Shown here: one piece after another, positions 19,488 to 29,185 of the stretch
Layout: each line of letters opens with the position of its first letter
How positions within the stretch are numbered: position 1 is the stretch's first letter
Assembly: GCF_003600155.1 (NCBI RefSeq)
Contig: NZ_QWLD01000056.1
Location: forward strand, 165,836 to 229,835
Reading direction: 5' to 3'
Source of the DNA: Nesterenkonia muleiensis
GTDB lineage: Bacteria > Actinomycetota > Actinomycetes > Actinomycetales > Micrococcaceae
Length of the DNA stretch: 64,000 bases
The notes under the pieces: model-generated
Told to the model about the DNA's origin: nothing
Databases searched by the model: none
What the model saw: the letters and a program-made list of their open reading frames with translations, nothing else
Program-made: the position numbers and the translations under genes

Positions 19488-22002
19488 GCTTCGGCTGCCC
19501 GCCCGCGGACTGATCCTTCTGGTGGGTGTCTCCGGAAGCGGGAAGTCCACGTTTGCTGCACAGCACTTCGCCCCGACCGAGGTGATCTCCAGCGACTGGT
19601 GCCGGGGGATCGTCTCCGATGACCAGACGGACCAATCCGCCACCCCGGACGCTTACGACGTGCTCCAGTACATTGTGGACACACGGCTGCGGCGCGGACT
19701 GCTCACCGTGGTGGATGCCACCAATGTGCAGCCCTCAGCTCGTGCCGCCCTGATCGAGGTGGGCAGGGAGCACGATGTGCTCATCGACGCGGTGGTACTG
19801 GAGGTCCCGGACAGTGTGGCTGTCCAGCGCAACCTCGAACGTGCTGACCGGAACCTCGGACCCGGAACGGTCAAGCGGCAGGCCCAGGATCTGCGGCGCT
19901 CGCTGAAGCGGATCAAGAAGGAGGGCTTCCGGCGCGTCCATCTCCTGAACGGTCCCGAGGAGATCGATGCGGCCCGGATCGTCCGCGAGCAACCCTGGAA
20001 CGACCGCACAGAACTGACCGGCCCCTTCGACCTGATCGGTGATGTGCACGGCTGCGCCTGTGAGCTGAGCAGCCTGCTGCTGAAGCTGGGCTGGGAGCTT
20101 GAGTACGACGACGCCGGAAGAGCCGTCGGTGCCGCCCACCCCCAGCGGCGCACCGCAGTGTTCGTGGGCGACTTGGTGGACCGCGGCCCAGACACTCCGG
20201 GGGTGCTGCGCCTGGTCATGGGTATGGTGAGCTCGGGTTCCGCGCTCTGTGTGGCCGGAAACCATGAGGCCAAGCTGGTGCGGGCCCTGCGCGGCAAGAG
20301 GGTCACCGTGAACCACGGGCTTGCCGAGTCGCTGGAGCAGCTGGAAGCCGAGGACGAGCGGTTCCGTCGGGACGCCTTGGAGTTCATGGATGGGCTCATC
20401 AGCCACTATGTGCTCGACGAGGGTCGGCTGGTGGTGGCCCATGCCGGGCTCAAGGAGAAGTACCACGGGCGCACCTCGCGCAGAGTGCGCGATTTTGCGC
20501 TCAACGGGGAGACCACCGGGCAGAAGGATCAGGACGGTCTGCCGGTACGGGGTGCCTGGCAGACCGATTACCGCGGCGGAGCTACGGTGGTCTACGGGCA
20601 CACCCCGGTCACCGCGGCCGAGTGGGTGAACAACACCATGTGTCTGGACACTGGCGCGGTCTTCGGCGGGGAGCTGAGCTCCCTGCGGTACCCGGAGCAG
20701 CAGATCGTCTCGGTGCCGGCCCAGCGGCAGTGGTACCCACCGCCTCGCCCCATCGGGCCGGTGGCCGGCGGGCGTGCTGGTTCGGCCCTGAAGATCACCG
20801 ATGTGATCGGCCAGCGGTGGCTGCAGACCGAACATGCCGGAAAGGTGAAGATTCCCGAGCAGAACGCGGCGGCGGCACTGGAAGTGATGAGCCGGTATGC
20901 CGTCGATCCCCGCTGGCTGGTGTACCTGCCGCCGACCATGTCACCGGTTCCCGCCACCGCGGTGGGGGAGCACCTGGAGCGCCCGGAGCAGGCGTTCGAA
21001 GACTACGCCTCATGGGGAGTCCAACGTGTGGTCTGCCAGGAGAAGCACATGGGCTCGCGGGCGATTGCTGTCATCGCCAAGGACGCTGCGGCGGCTCAGC
21101 GACGTTTCGGCATCGATGACGGCTTCGCCGGGATGATCTACACCCGTACCGGCCGCCAGTTCTTCGAGGACGTCACGCCTCTGGTGGAGGGCCTGCGGGA
21201 TGCGGTGGCGCCGTTGCTGGAATCGCTGGAGAGCGACTGGCTGATGCTGGACTGTGAGCTGCTTCCGTGGTCGGCCAAGGCTGAGGAGCTCATCAAGCAC
21301 CAGTACGCCGCTGTTGGTGCGGCGGCAGGCGCCGCTCTGCCGGCGGCGGTGTCTCTGCTGGACCAGGCGGCGGCAAGGGGATTCGGGGCCGGGCCGCTGC
21401 ATGACCTCGGGCAGCTCCGTGATGCAGTGGCTCAGCGGCTGCAGAACGCATGGGCCTTCCGAGATGCCTACGCCCGCTACTGCGCACCTGCCGATGGGCT
21501 GACCGGCGTGACGCTGGCACCGTTCCAGGTCCTCGCCTCAGAGGGAGAGGTCCATACGTTGACCAAGTCCAACGCCTGGCACATGGAGCAGCTGGCACAG
21601 CTCGACCACCCGCTCATCACTGCCACCCGCCACCGGTACGTGGACCTGGCATCACCGGCAGAATGGGAAGCGGCCGCTCAATGGTGGGCGGATCTCACCG
21701 TTTCCGGGGGTGAGGGCATGGTCGTCAAACCCGCCGATGTTGCTCAGCGCAGGGTCCAGCCCGGGCTGAAGGTTCGCGGCCGTGAGTACCTGCGAATCAT
21801 CTACGGTCCCGACTACACCGACTCCTTGGACCTGCTGCGCCGCCGGAAACTGGGGAAGAAACGGCAGATGGCTCAGCGTGAGCACGGTCTCGGCATCCAG
21901 GCGCTCGCTGACTTCATCGGCGGCGAGCCGCTGTGGAAGGTCCATCAGTCGGTCTTCGCCATCCTCGCGCTGGAATCCGACCCCGTGGACCCCCGCCTCT
22001 GA
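19480..22002 (+). CDS. pnkp: Pnkp, polynucleotide kinase-phosphatase with ligase domain
   Basis: This 840-residue protein has three domains. The 5' kinase (about 1-170) has P-loop GVSGSGKST. The metallophosphatase (about 180-480) has DVHGCACE, GDLVDRGPDT, GNHEAKL and a later GHTP. The C-terminal adenylyltransferase/ligase has motif I EKHMGSR with the nucleotidyl lysine, motif IV GEGMVVKP and motif V GLKVRGREYLRI. Together with Hen1 it heals and seals RNAs broken by ribotoxins. All key motifs are intact. The ATG overlaps the hen1 stop (ATGACTGA). Confidence 0.95.
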   Translation: MTELRLPARGLILLVGVSGSGKSTFAAQHFAPTEVISSDWCRGIVSDDQTDQSATPDAYDVLQYIVDTRLRRGLLTVVDATNVQPSARAALIEVGREHDVLIDAVVLEVPDSVAVQRNLERADRNLGPGTVKRQAQDLRRSLKRIKKEGFRRVHLLNGPEEIDAARIVREQPWNDRTELTGPFDLIGDVHGCACELSSLLLKLGWELEYDDAGRAVGAAHPQRRTAVFVGDLVDRGPDTPGVLRLVMGMVSSGSALCVAGNHEAKLVRALRGKRVTVNHGLAESLEQLEAEDERFRRDALEFMDGLISHYVLDEGRLVVAHAGLKEKYHGRTSRRVRDFALNGETTGQKDQDGLPVRGAWQTDYRGGATVVYGHTPVTAAEWVNNTMCLDTGAVFGGELSSLRYPEQQIVSVPAQRQWYPPPRPIGPVAGGRAGSALKITDVIGQRWLQTEHAGKVKIPEQNAAAALEVMSRYAVDPRWLVYLPPTMSPVPATAVGEHLERPEQAFEDYASWGVQRVVCQEKHMGSRAIAVIAKDAAAAQRRFGIDDGFAGMIYTRTGRQFFEDVTPLVEGLRDAVAPLLESLESDWLMLDCELLPWSAKAEELIKHQYAAVGAAAGAALPAAVSLLDQAAARGFGAGPLHDLGQLRDAVAQRLQNAWAFRDAYARYCAPADGLTGVTLAPFQVLASEGEVHTLTKSNAWHMEQLAQLDHPLITATRHRYVDLASPAEWEAAAQWWADLTVSGGEGMVVKPADVAQRRVQPGLKVRGREYLRIIYGPDYTDSLDLLRRRKLGKKRQMAQREHGLGIQALADFIGGEPLWKVHQSVFAILALESDPVDPRL

Positions 22003-22053
22003 CTGCTCGGCTTGGAGGCGCGCCAATAGGCCGCGTAGGCTACTGGCGAAATC

Positions 22054-22245
22054 TCAGGCCACTTGAGAACGTTCTTCGGCGGCCCGGCGTGCGTCGTTGA
22101 GCGCCAGGTGCTTGAGATACTGCAGTGCGTTGACGCCCAGCTCTCGGGCGCGCGCCTCAATCAGCTCGTCCTCTTCACACGTGAAGTCGACGCAGAGTCG
22201 AATGTATTTGATGTTCTTGCCGTTGAACGGCTCAGCTTCGGCATC
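22054..22245 (-). pseudogene. Remnant of a small ribbon-helix-helix-like protein, start missing
   Basis: Minus-strand frame of 63 codons ending in a stop at 22054-22056. It reads as a plausible protein (YIRLCVDFTCEEDELIEA then LQYLKHLALNDARRAAEE), like RHH antitoxin-type proteins. I find no ATG, GTG or TTG in frame before it runs into the end of the tadE-like gene, so it is probably a truncated remnant. Confidence 0.35.
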
Positions 22246-22252
22246 ACGGGGG

Positions 22253-22657
22253 TTAGTCGTCCGGAAGAGCTTCGGGAGGCCCGGCGCGGGAGGTCCCGGT
22301 GGCTGCCAGAGCCATGGCCGGCAGAATGTGGGAGATCACGACGACGTCGCTGTCCCGGCTGACAGTCACCGTCACCTCGGTGGGGTAGTCACCTCCCACT
22401 GAGCACTTCTGCAGCACAGCGTTGTTACGCGCGGCCACTTCCTCGGCCACCGTGCAGGGATCGCCTGTGTTCATCCCGCGAGCGGTGTCGGCGGCGGCCA
22501 GGGCTGCCAGGTCGGCAGCGCGCGCTGCCTGGGTCTTGGCCGCCGCCGCTGCCCCCAAGAGAGCGACTAGCGCAAGCAGCACGATGAGCACCGCAATGAT
22601 CCCGACAGCCACTACTGTGCCGGAGCCCCGTTCGTCCTGTGGGTGATGAGGCTTCAC
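22253..22657 (-). CDS. TadE-like protein of the helicase/secretion neighbourhood (Rv3654c-like)
   Basis: This 134-residue protein has a short N-terminal leader with RGSGTVVAVGIIAVLIVLLALVAL, a pseudopilin-like segment, then an Ala-rich helix (AAAAAKTQAARAADLAALAAAD). This form is known as the helicase/secretion neighbourhood TadE-like family. Its ATG overlaps the tadE stop (4 nt). In relatives it ends the tad operon and lies beside the DECH helicase gene; here the helicase is 21 kb away. Confidence 0.8.
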   Translation of the reverse strand: MKPHHPQDERGSGTVVAVGIIAVLIVLLALVALLGAAAAAKTQAARAADLAALAAADTARGMNTGDPCTVAEEVAARNNAVLQKCSVGGDYPTEVTVTVSRDSDVVVISHILPAMALAATGTSRAGPPEALPDD

Positions 22658-23043
22658 GGCGAGCCACCGAGCTCTGCCAGATGCTCAGTCCGGGTCAGAG
22701 CCTCAGCCCGCTGCTGGGTGCTGAGCTCGATCAGACCGAGCACTTCAACCGGTTGGGTGAGCACCACCTGGGAGTACTGACCATCAGCGGAGATGGAGAC
22801 TTCCACCTGTGCCCCAGCAGTGTCCCGGGCGGTCTGCTCCGCGACAGCAGCGGCCTCACCGCGGGCCAGTTCCCTGGCCGCAGCGCGAGCCCCATCCTCC
22901 AGGGCAACCCGGGCGGCTGACTGCATGGCCAGTGACATCACCAGCAGCAGCACCAAGATCACCCCGGGGATCGCCAGTGCGAACTCAGCAGTGACCGAGC
23001 CTCGCTCCGGATGGGAGGCTGCGTCGTCGTCATGTGTCCTCAT
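22654..23043 (-). CDS. TadE-like pseudopilin
   Basis: This 129-residue protein has the TadE signature: a short charged leader, ERGSVTAEFALAIPGVILVLLLVM as the prepilin-like hydrophobic segment (about 14-37), then ALEDGARAAARELARGE. It is likely processed by a TadV-type prepilin peptidase, whose gene is not seen in this window. The ATG at 23043 was chosen because the leader begins there; the longer upstream in-frame stretch overlaps flp. It follows flp by 20 nt. Confidence 0.83.
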   Translation of the reverse strand: MRTHDDDAASHPERGSVTAEFALAIPGVILVLLLVMSLAMQSAARVALEDGARAAARELARGEAAAVAEQTARDTAGAQVEVSISADGQYSQVVLTQPVEVLGLIELSTQQRAEALTRTEHLAELGGSP

Positions 23044-23063
23044 CGTGCGCCTGCCTGTCTCAG

Positions 23064-23252
23064 CTACGCACCCAGGGCCTGCTGCACAATCGCCTCCAGC
23101 CACCCACGGACCGTATCCGAGGTGAGGATGGCGGTGAGCAGCCCCGCGAAGGCGACCGCGGCCAGCATGACAATGCCGTATTCGGCAGTGGCCAGCCCGT
23201 CCTCCTCCTGATGCAGGGTGCCGAGGGAGCAATCTCTCTGCCGATCACTCAT
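23064..23252 (-). CDS. Flp-type pilin (DUF4244)
   Basis: This 62-residue pilin-like protein has the DUF4244/Flp block EEDGLATAEYGIVMLAAVAFAGLLTAIL, with the conserved TAEY after the processing site. It is the major pilus subunit candidate. AAAGGAG 6-7 nt before the ATG at 23252 fixes the start. It heads the minus-strand flp-tadE-tadE-like operon, which points toward the plus-strand tadABC operon. That is the reverse of the usual order and suggests an inversion. Confidence 0.85.
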   Translation of the reverse strand: MSDRQRDCSLGTLHQEEDGLATAEYGIVMLAAVAFAGLLTAILTSDTVRGWLEAIVQQALGA

Positions 23253-23447
23253 GGTGTTCTCCTTTATTCCGTTGGAATGCCGCTTGCCGGACAGCAAGAG
23301 CTGATTCCACCCTCACCGGTTCTCGGTTGGCGTGAGGCAGAAGAGAGAGGTTCTGTGGAGAGGGCGGAGTGTCGGTTTTCGGCACCAGGCCGCTGGGGAA
23401 AACTCAGCCCGCAGAGTGGCGTCCACGCCGGGCCGGGCAGGAGTATG

Positions 23448-23469
23448 CTCAACAGAGTATTTTGTTGAG
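23448..23469 (+). promoter_or_regulatory. Palindromic operator candidate before the MFS gene
   Basis: A perfect 7-bp inverted repeat, CTCAACA and TGTTGAG separated by 8 nt, lies 27 nt upstream of the MFS start. It could bind a TetR/GntR-type regulator; no regulator gene is adjacent. Confidence 0.4.
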
Positions 23470-23496
23470 TGTGCGAACTATATGGAGGCGTGCGGG

Positions 23497-24717
23497 GTGA
23501 GTCAGGGTGAACAGCATCAGACTCCCGGGCCCGAGCCGCTGTTCACCCGTAACTTTCTCCTGGGCATCTCGGTCAACATGTTCACCGCCACTGTGTGGTT
23601 CATCCTCATCACCACCATGGCGGTCTACGCCGCGGTGGAGTTCGGCTCCGGGGAGACCGCGGCAGGGTTTGCGGCCTCCGCGTTCGTCATCGGTGCTCTG
23701 TGCGCCCGAATGGTGGCCGGCAAGTACGCCAATGTGCTAGGCCGCAAGCGCACCCTGGTGGTGTGCATGATCATCTACGCCGGCGCCTCCACCGGCTACT
23801 TCTGGGTGGACTCCTACGAGTCGCTCATTGCGCTGCGGGTGCTCCATGGCGCGTCGATCGGCTTCGGCCAGTCCGCACTGAACGCCGGCGTGTTCGACCT
23901 CATCCCCTCTACGCGGCGCGGTGAGGGCGCAGGATATTACCTGGTGGCCAACTCGCTGCCGCATGCTATCGGGCCACTTGCGGCCATCCAGCTGAGCCAG
24001 CGCTTCGGCTTCGACGCAGTCTTTCTGGCCGCCAGCGGCGTGGCCGGGATCGCTCTGCTCGCGGCGGTCATCATCCGCCTGCCCGAGAATAGGCCGAAGG
24101 GCCGGATCCGTCACCATCTGAGTCTGCGGCCCGGCGAGATCATCGAGCCCCAAGCTGCTCCGATCGCACTTGTCATGCTGATCTCCGGGGTCGCTTTCTC
24201 CGGGATCATCACGTTCCTCAACGGCTACGCCCAATCGATGGGCATGGTGGACACAGCCTCAGTCTTCTTCGTGGTGTATGCCTCGATGGTGCTGCTCTCC
24301 CGTCTGACCGTGGGCCGACTGCAGGACCGTTATGGGGATAACGCTGTGGTGTACCCGGTACTGGTGGCATTCTGCGCAGCGCTGGCGCTGATTGCCTGGG
24401 CACCCAATGCGCCGGTGGTGCTGGCCGCCGGGCTGCTGCTGGGGTTCGGATTCGGGTCTCTGCTGCCGTCGGTTCAGGCGATTATCGCCGCCAAGCTGTC
24501 GCCGCACCGCACCAGCATTGGAATATCCACCTCGTTCATCCTGATGGATGTGGGGTTCGCCGTCGCGCCCTTCCTGCTCGGCCCCCTGGTGGAGAATTTC
24601 GGCTACCGTCCCATGTATGCGATATCGGCGGGCATCGCCCTCTGCGGGGTAGTGGTGTACTACTGGGTCCATGGTCGTTTCGACGTCAGGCAGGGCCGAC
24701 CCCGTGGCCCGGGCTAA
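23497..24717 (+). CDS. Major facilitator superfamily transporter
   Basis: This protein of about 406 residues has about 12 membrane segments. The loop-2 motif GKYANVLGRKRTLVV resembles the MFS signature GxxxDRxGRR, and GRLQDRYGDN repeats it in the second half. I chose the GTG at 23497 with GGAGG 8 nt upstream over the ATG at 23482. The substrate is unknown; its neighbour is a gamma-glutamyltransferase, so a peptide or amino-acid-like compound is possible. It is the first gene of the accessory block. Confidence 0.85.
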   Translation: MSQGEQHQTPGPEPLFTRNFLLGISVNMFTATVWFILITTMAVYAAVEFGSGETAAGFAASAFVIGALCARMVAGKYANVLGRKRTLVVCMIIYAGASTGYFWVDSYESLIALRVLHGASIGFGQSALNAGVFDLIPSTRRGEGAGYYLVANSLPHAIGPLAAIQLSQRFGFDAVFLAASGVAGIALLAAVIIRLPENRPKGRIRHHLSLRPGEIIEPQAAPIALVMLISGVAFSGIITFLNGYAQSMGMVDTASVFFVVYASMVLLSRLTVGRLQDRYGDNAVVYPVLVAFCAALALIAWAPNAPVVLAAGLLLGFGFGSLLPSVQAIIAAKLSPHRTSIGISTSFILMDVGFAVAPFLLGPLVENFGYRPMYAISAGIALCGVVVYYWVHGRFDVRQGRPRGPG

Positions 24718-24784
24718 GGCTCACCGCTGATGTCGAGTTGATCCCGGCCCGCAGTCAAAGGACACCAACAGAAAGCGAGCGAAA

Positions 24785-26566
24785 GTGCTTGAGTCGACAC
24801 GTCCTGAACTTCTCGGCGACTTCGGAATGGTCGCCTCCACCCACTGGCTGGCCTCCCAGGCCGGCATGAGCATCCTGGAGCGCGGAGGCAACGCCGCCGA
24901 CGCCGCGGTGGCCTCCGGGTTCGTGCTCCAAGTGGTGGAGCCGCACCTCAACGGGCCCGGCGGGGAGGTCCCCATCCTGGTGTGGTCTGAGGATCAGCAG
25001 CAGCTTGAGGTGATCAACGGCCAGGGCGCCGCACCCCAGGCGGCCACCGTGGCGAAGCTCAGGGATCTCGGGCTCGAGATCATGCCCGGCACCGGGCTGC
25101 TCTCCGCCGTGGTTCCTGGCGCGTTCGATGCCTGGCTGACTCTGCTCCAGCGCCACGGGACCATGAGCCTGCGCGACGTGCTGGCCCCGGCGGTCAGCTT
25201 CGCCGAACACGGGCATCCGGTGCTCAGCCGGGTGAGCCGCACCATCGAGACGGTCAAGGACCTGTTCATCCAGGAGTGGCCCAGTTCGGCCGCCACCTGG
25301 CTGCCCGGCGGGAAGGTGCCGGCACCGAACAGCCGCTTCCGCAACACCGTGCTGGCCGGTACCTATTCGCGCCTGATCGAGGAGGCCGAGTCCGCCGGAG
25401 ACGACCGCACAGCACAGATCGACGCCGCCCGCCGGGCCTGGTACTCAGGCTTCGTGGCCGAGGCCATCGAGGCATTCTGCCGTGAGAACGAGCTCATCGA
25501 CACCAGCGGCCAGCGGCATCGCGGACTGCTGACCGCTCAGGACCTGGCGGCCTGGCAGGCCGAGGTGGAACCACCGGTCACGCTCGACTACAAGAACTTC
25601 ACGGTGGCCAAGACCGGCCCCTGGGGCCAGGGCCCGGTGATGCTGCAGCAACTGGCCCTTCTGGAGGGCTTCGACCTGGACTCCGTGCCTGTGGGATCCG
25701 CTGACTGGGTGCATCTGATCGTGGAGACCGGCAAGCTCGCCTTTGCCGACCGGGAGGCCTGGTACGGCGATCCACGGTTCACCGACGTTCCGCTGACAGA
25801 GCTGATCAGCGCCGAGTATGCCGCTCAGCGCAGAGGGTTGATCAAGGACGACGCCGCCTCCACGGCCCTGCTGCCCGGCTCCCCCGGAGGCCGGGCACCA
25901 GTGCTGCCGAACTATCCGGTGGCCAGCCAGACCACGGTCGCCGCAGGGGTGGGGGAGCCGACAGTGGCGCACAACGGTGAGACCCGCGGTGATACCTGCC
26001 ATGTCGACGTCGTCGACTCCGGGGGCATGATGGTGGCCGCCACTCCTTCCGGCGGGTGGCTGCAGGCCTCTCCGACCATTCCCGAGCTCGGGTTCTGCCT
26101 GAGCTCGCGCGCCCAGATGTTCTGGCTGCAGGAAGGTCTGCCGAACTCGCTGCGCCCCGGCGCGAGGCCGCGGACCACGCTGACCCCGTCCTTCGCGCTG
26201 CGCGACGGCACACCGTGGCTGGCCTTCGGCACTCCAGGAGGTGACTCGCAGGACCAGTGGAATCTGCAGCTGTTCCTGAACCTGGTCCACGGCGGGATGA
26301 ACCTACAGGAGGCCATTGACGCCCCGGCGTTCCACTCCACCCATGTGCCCAGCTCCTTCTACCCGAGGGAATCCTTCCCTGCGCAGGTGATGATCGAGGA
26401 CCGCTTCGCCCCGGAAGTGTTGAAGGAGCTCGCGCACCGCGGCCATGATCTAAAGATCGGCGGAGGCTGGACCGAGGGCCGGCTCTCCGCGGTGGCCAGA
26501 GACGGCGAATGGCTGCGCGCGGCGGCCAACCCCCGCGGCGCCCAGGGCTACGCGGTGGGACGGTAA
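24785..26566 (+). CDS. Gamma-glutamyltransferase family protein
   Basis: This 593-residue Ntn-hydrolase precursor has the N-terminal block MSILERGGNAADAAVASGFVL and catalytic Thr404 in GDTCHVDVVD. The usual TTH becomes TCH, but the nucleophile is kept, and autocleavage before Thr404 would give the small subunit. PRTTLTPSFALRDG and FGTPGGDSQDQWN match the substrate loops. No signal peptide is seen, so it is likely cytoplasmic, unlike secreted glutathione GGTs. It could cleave gamma-glutamyl compounds or act as a cephalosporin-acylase-like amidase. The GTG start has a weak ribosome-binding site. Confidence 0.87.
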   Translation: MLESTRPELLGDFGMVASTHWLASQAGMSILERGGNAADAAVASGFVLQVVEPHLNGPGGEVPILVWSEDQQQLEVINGQGAAPQAATVAKLRDLGLEIMPGTGLLSAVVPGAFDAWLTLLQRHGTMSLRDVLAPAVSFAEHGHPVLSRVSRTIETVKDLFIQEWPSSAATWLPGGKVPAPNSRFRNTVLAGTYSRLIEEAESAGDDRTAQIDAARRAWYSGFVAEAIEAFCRENELIDTSGQRHRGLLTAQDLAAWQAEVEPPVTLDYKNFTVAKTGPWGQGPVMLQQLALLEGFDLDSVPVGSADWVHLIVETGKLAFADREAWYGDPRFTDVPLTELISAEYAAQRRGLIKDDAASTALLPGSPGGRAPVLPNYPVASQTTVAAGVGEPTVAHNGETRGDTCHVDVVDSGGMMVAATPSGGWLQASPTIPELGFCLSSRAQMFWLQEGLPNSLRPGARPRTTLTPSFALRDGTPWLAFGTPGGDSQDQWNLQLFLNLVHGGMNLQEAIDAPAFHSTHVPSSFYPRESFPAQVMIEDRFAPEVLKELAHRGHDLKIGGGWTEGRLSAVARDGEWLRAAANPRGAQGYAVGR

Positions 26567-26578
26567 GTCGCTACGGGG

Positions 26579-27099
<521 letters not shown>

Positions 27100-27115
27100 C
27101 CCCTCAACGTATCAG

Positions 27116-27157
27116 TACAATGTTACAGTTGACACTAGTAAAATTGTATTAAAGAAT
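27116..27157 (+). promoter_or_regulatory. Divergent promoter/operator region of the hydroxyproline genes
   Basis: TTGACA (27129-27134) is a perfect -35 box, with AAGAAT (27152-27157) 17 nt downstream as a possible -10. Half-sites TACAAT (27116-27121) and ATTGTA (27143-27148) form an inverted repeat across the promoter, as expected for a GntR-type operator. The region is AT-rich compared with its flanks. Confidence 0.5.
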
Positions 27158-27206
27158 GGAGTCCTGACCTACCGACCCCAACCATCGCATCAAGGAGAGC
27201 CCCTAC

Positions 27207-28100
27207 ATGAGTGAGTCCAACCCCTGGCATGGCGTCGTCGTCGCCACCGCCCTTCCCTACACCGAGGGCCTCACCGTCGACTACGACCGCTTCGCCGAAC
27301 ACGTGCAGTGGCTGGCAGCTACCGGCTGCGACGGCGTCGCGCCCAACGGCTCCCTGGGGGAGTACCAGTCCCTGAGTGAGGTTGAGCGCGCCAAGGTCAT
27401 CGAGACTGCCGTGCAGGCAGCCCCGGAGGGCTTCACCGTGATGGCCGGCTGCGGCGCCTACTCAGGGCTGCAGTCCCTGCAGTGGGCCGAGCAGGCAGCC
27501 GAGGCCGGCGCGGATTGCATCATGCTGCTTCCCCCAAACTCCTACCGCGCCAACGACCAGGAGGTCGTGGACCACTACGCTTACGCCGCTCTGGCCGGGT
27601 TGCCGATCATCGCCTACAACAACCCCATCGACACCAAGGTAGACCTGACTCCGGACCTGATCGCCCGCATCCATCACGAGAGCGGGGTCGTGGGCGTCAA
27701 GGAGTTCAGCGGCGATGTGCGGCGGGCCTACCAGATCAAAGAGCTCGCCCCGGAGGTCGACCTGCTCATCGGCACTGACGACATCGTTCTGGAGATGGGG
27801 ATCGCCGGCGCCGTCGGCTGGGTGGCCGGCTATCCGAACGCCATCCCGGAGTCCACCATCGAGCTCTACCGGCTCTCCACCTCCGGCAAGGTCGAGGACA
27901 TCCCTCGGGCCCGGGAGATCTACCGGAATCTGCACTCCCTACTGCGCTGGGACTCTAAGACAGAGTTCGTACAGGCCATCAAGCTGTCTATGGACATCGC
28001 AGGCCGCTTCGGCGGGTCCTGCCGTCCTCCCCGGAGCCCGTTGCCTCCGAAGGCGGCCCAGCAAATTAGAAGAGATACTGAAAATCTCATCATCAGGTGA
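27207..28100 (+). CDS. DapA-family lyase, probable pyrroline-4-hydroxy-2-carboxylate deaminase
   Basis: This 297-residue TIM-barrel protein of the dihydrodipicolinate synthase family has the Schiff-base lysine in GVVGVKEFSGD (about 165), the tyrosine in PIIAYNNP, and the family ending RFGGSCRPPRSPLPPKA. With a racemase, an FAD oxidase and a ketoglutarate-semialdehyde dehydrogenase remnant nearby, it most likely deaminates the cis-D-hydroxyproline oxidation product to ketoglutarate semialdehyde. AAGGAGAG upstream supports the ATG. The last 15 or so codons are AT-rich and coincide with the left border of the AT-rich segment. Confidence 0.82.
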   Translation: MSESNPWHGVVVATALPYTEGLTVDYDRFAEHVQWLAATGCDGVAPNGSLGEYQSLSEVERAKVIETAVQAAPEGFTVMAGCGAYSGLQSLQWAEQAAEAGADCIMLLPPNSYRANDQEVVDHYAYAALAGLPIIAYNNPIDTKVDLTPDLIARIHHESGVVGVKEFSGDVRRAYQIKELAPEVDLLIGTDDIVLEMGIAGAVGWVAGYPNAIPESTIELYRLSTSGKVEDIPRAREIYRNLHSLLRWDSKTEFVQAIKLSMDIAGRFGGSCRPPRSPLPPKAAQQIRRDTENLIIR

Positions 28101-28141
28101 GAATTAGATTGAGTTTATTGAGGAGAGATTTGGCAAGAGCT

Positions 28142-29140
28142 ATGCATAGCACCAAAATACATAAAGACAGCCTAGTATTCGAGATGCACTCTGATTATCC
28201 AGTCGACCTTATTCGCAGAAGGCGACAAGGTGAACGCGGTAGCATGAAGGGCATTTGGTTACCGCAAATGCTAGAGGGTGGAGTAAACGGGACTAACTTG
28301 ATAGTAGGAGGAGACACCTTAGCATCTGGAAGGAGTATGGAAGATGTTATTGAGGCGATTCAATACGTTAATTCTGAAGTTGAAGACATTGATGACGTAG
28401 AGATCGCACTGACTTCCCAGATGATAGAATATAATTTCTCTGAAAATAATATAAGTATTATTCTGGGACTAGAAGGAGCTAATCCAGTCGGAACTAAGAT
28501 AAGCAACCTTCGACATTTGTACGATCTCGGAATCCGTCTGATCCAGTTAACGTGGAATAAAAGGAACATGATAGCCGATGGGATATTTGAAACTAGGTCT
28601 AAGGGCGGTCTAACAAGCTTCGGCGTAGAAGTCGTCGAAGAGATGAACGATTTAGGAATAATTATTGACTTGTCCCACATGTCTCTCTACGGAGTAGAAG
28701 ATGTACTTTCAATTTCATCCCGTCCGGTGGTATTTTCTCATTCTAATGCCACCAGCGTATGTGATCATCCGCGAAATATCAGCGATTCTGTGGTAGAGGA
28801 ACTAGCATCCAGACGAGGCTTGATTGGCATTGCTTTTCACCCCTGGTATCTCAGAAAAAAAGGCGAAAGGACATCAGTAGATGACGTCGTAGCACATATA
28901 GACCACATCTGCGAAAAAGTCGGAGATGATTTCGTAGGTATAGGTCCCGATTTTATTAATTTCGCACCTGAACTGATCCATCCCGTGCCCATTCCGGATT
29001 ACCCATCAGGATTGGACGAGGCACGCAAATTGCCCACACTTACCCAGGCCTTAATTAAGAGAGGCTATGATGAAGACTCTATTCGAAAGATTTTGGGGAA
29101 AAATTTTCTAAGGGTCGCCCGAGAGGTGTGGCGCGCGTGA
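28142..29140 (+). CDS. Membrane-dipeptidase family M19 peptidase, copy 1
   Basis: This protein of about 332 residues is of the renal dipeptidase (M19) family, zinc enzymes that split dipeptides, often with a D-residue at the C-terminus. Metal-ligand motifs are present: EMHSDYP (HxD), ILGLEGANP (Glu), IIDLSHMS (His), FSHSNATSV (His) and GIGPDF (Asp). No signal peptide is seen, so it is probably cytoplasmic. The start could be ATG 28142 or TTG 28130, the latter 5 nt after AGGAG. Frequent TTA, ATA and AGA codons set it apart from the backbone genes. Confidence 0.85.
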   Translation: MHSTKIHKDSLVFEMHSDYPVDLIRRRRQGERGSMKGIWLPQMLEGGVNGTNLIVGGDTLASGRSMEDVIEAIQYVNSEVEDIDDVEIALTSQMIEYNFSENNISIILGLEGANPVGTKISNLRHLYDLGIRLIQLTWNKRNMIADGIFETRSKGGLTSFGVEVVEEMNDLGIIIDLSHMSLYGVEDVLSISSRPVVFSHSNATSVCDHPRNISDSVVEELASRRGLIGIAFHPWYLRKKGERTSVDDVVAHIDHICEKVGDDFVGIGPDFINFAPELIHPVPIPDYPSGLDEARKLPTLTQALIKRGYDEDSIRKILGKNFLRVAREVWRA

Positions 29141-29185
29141 ACTACTTCTTTGATCAACAAGTAATCACTGTATCGATAGGGACCC

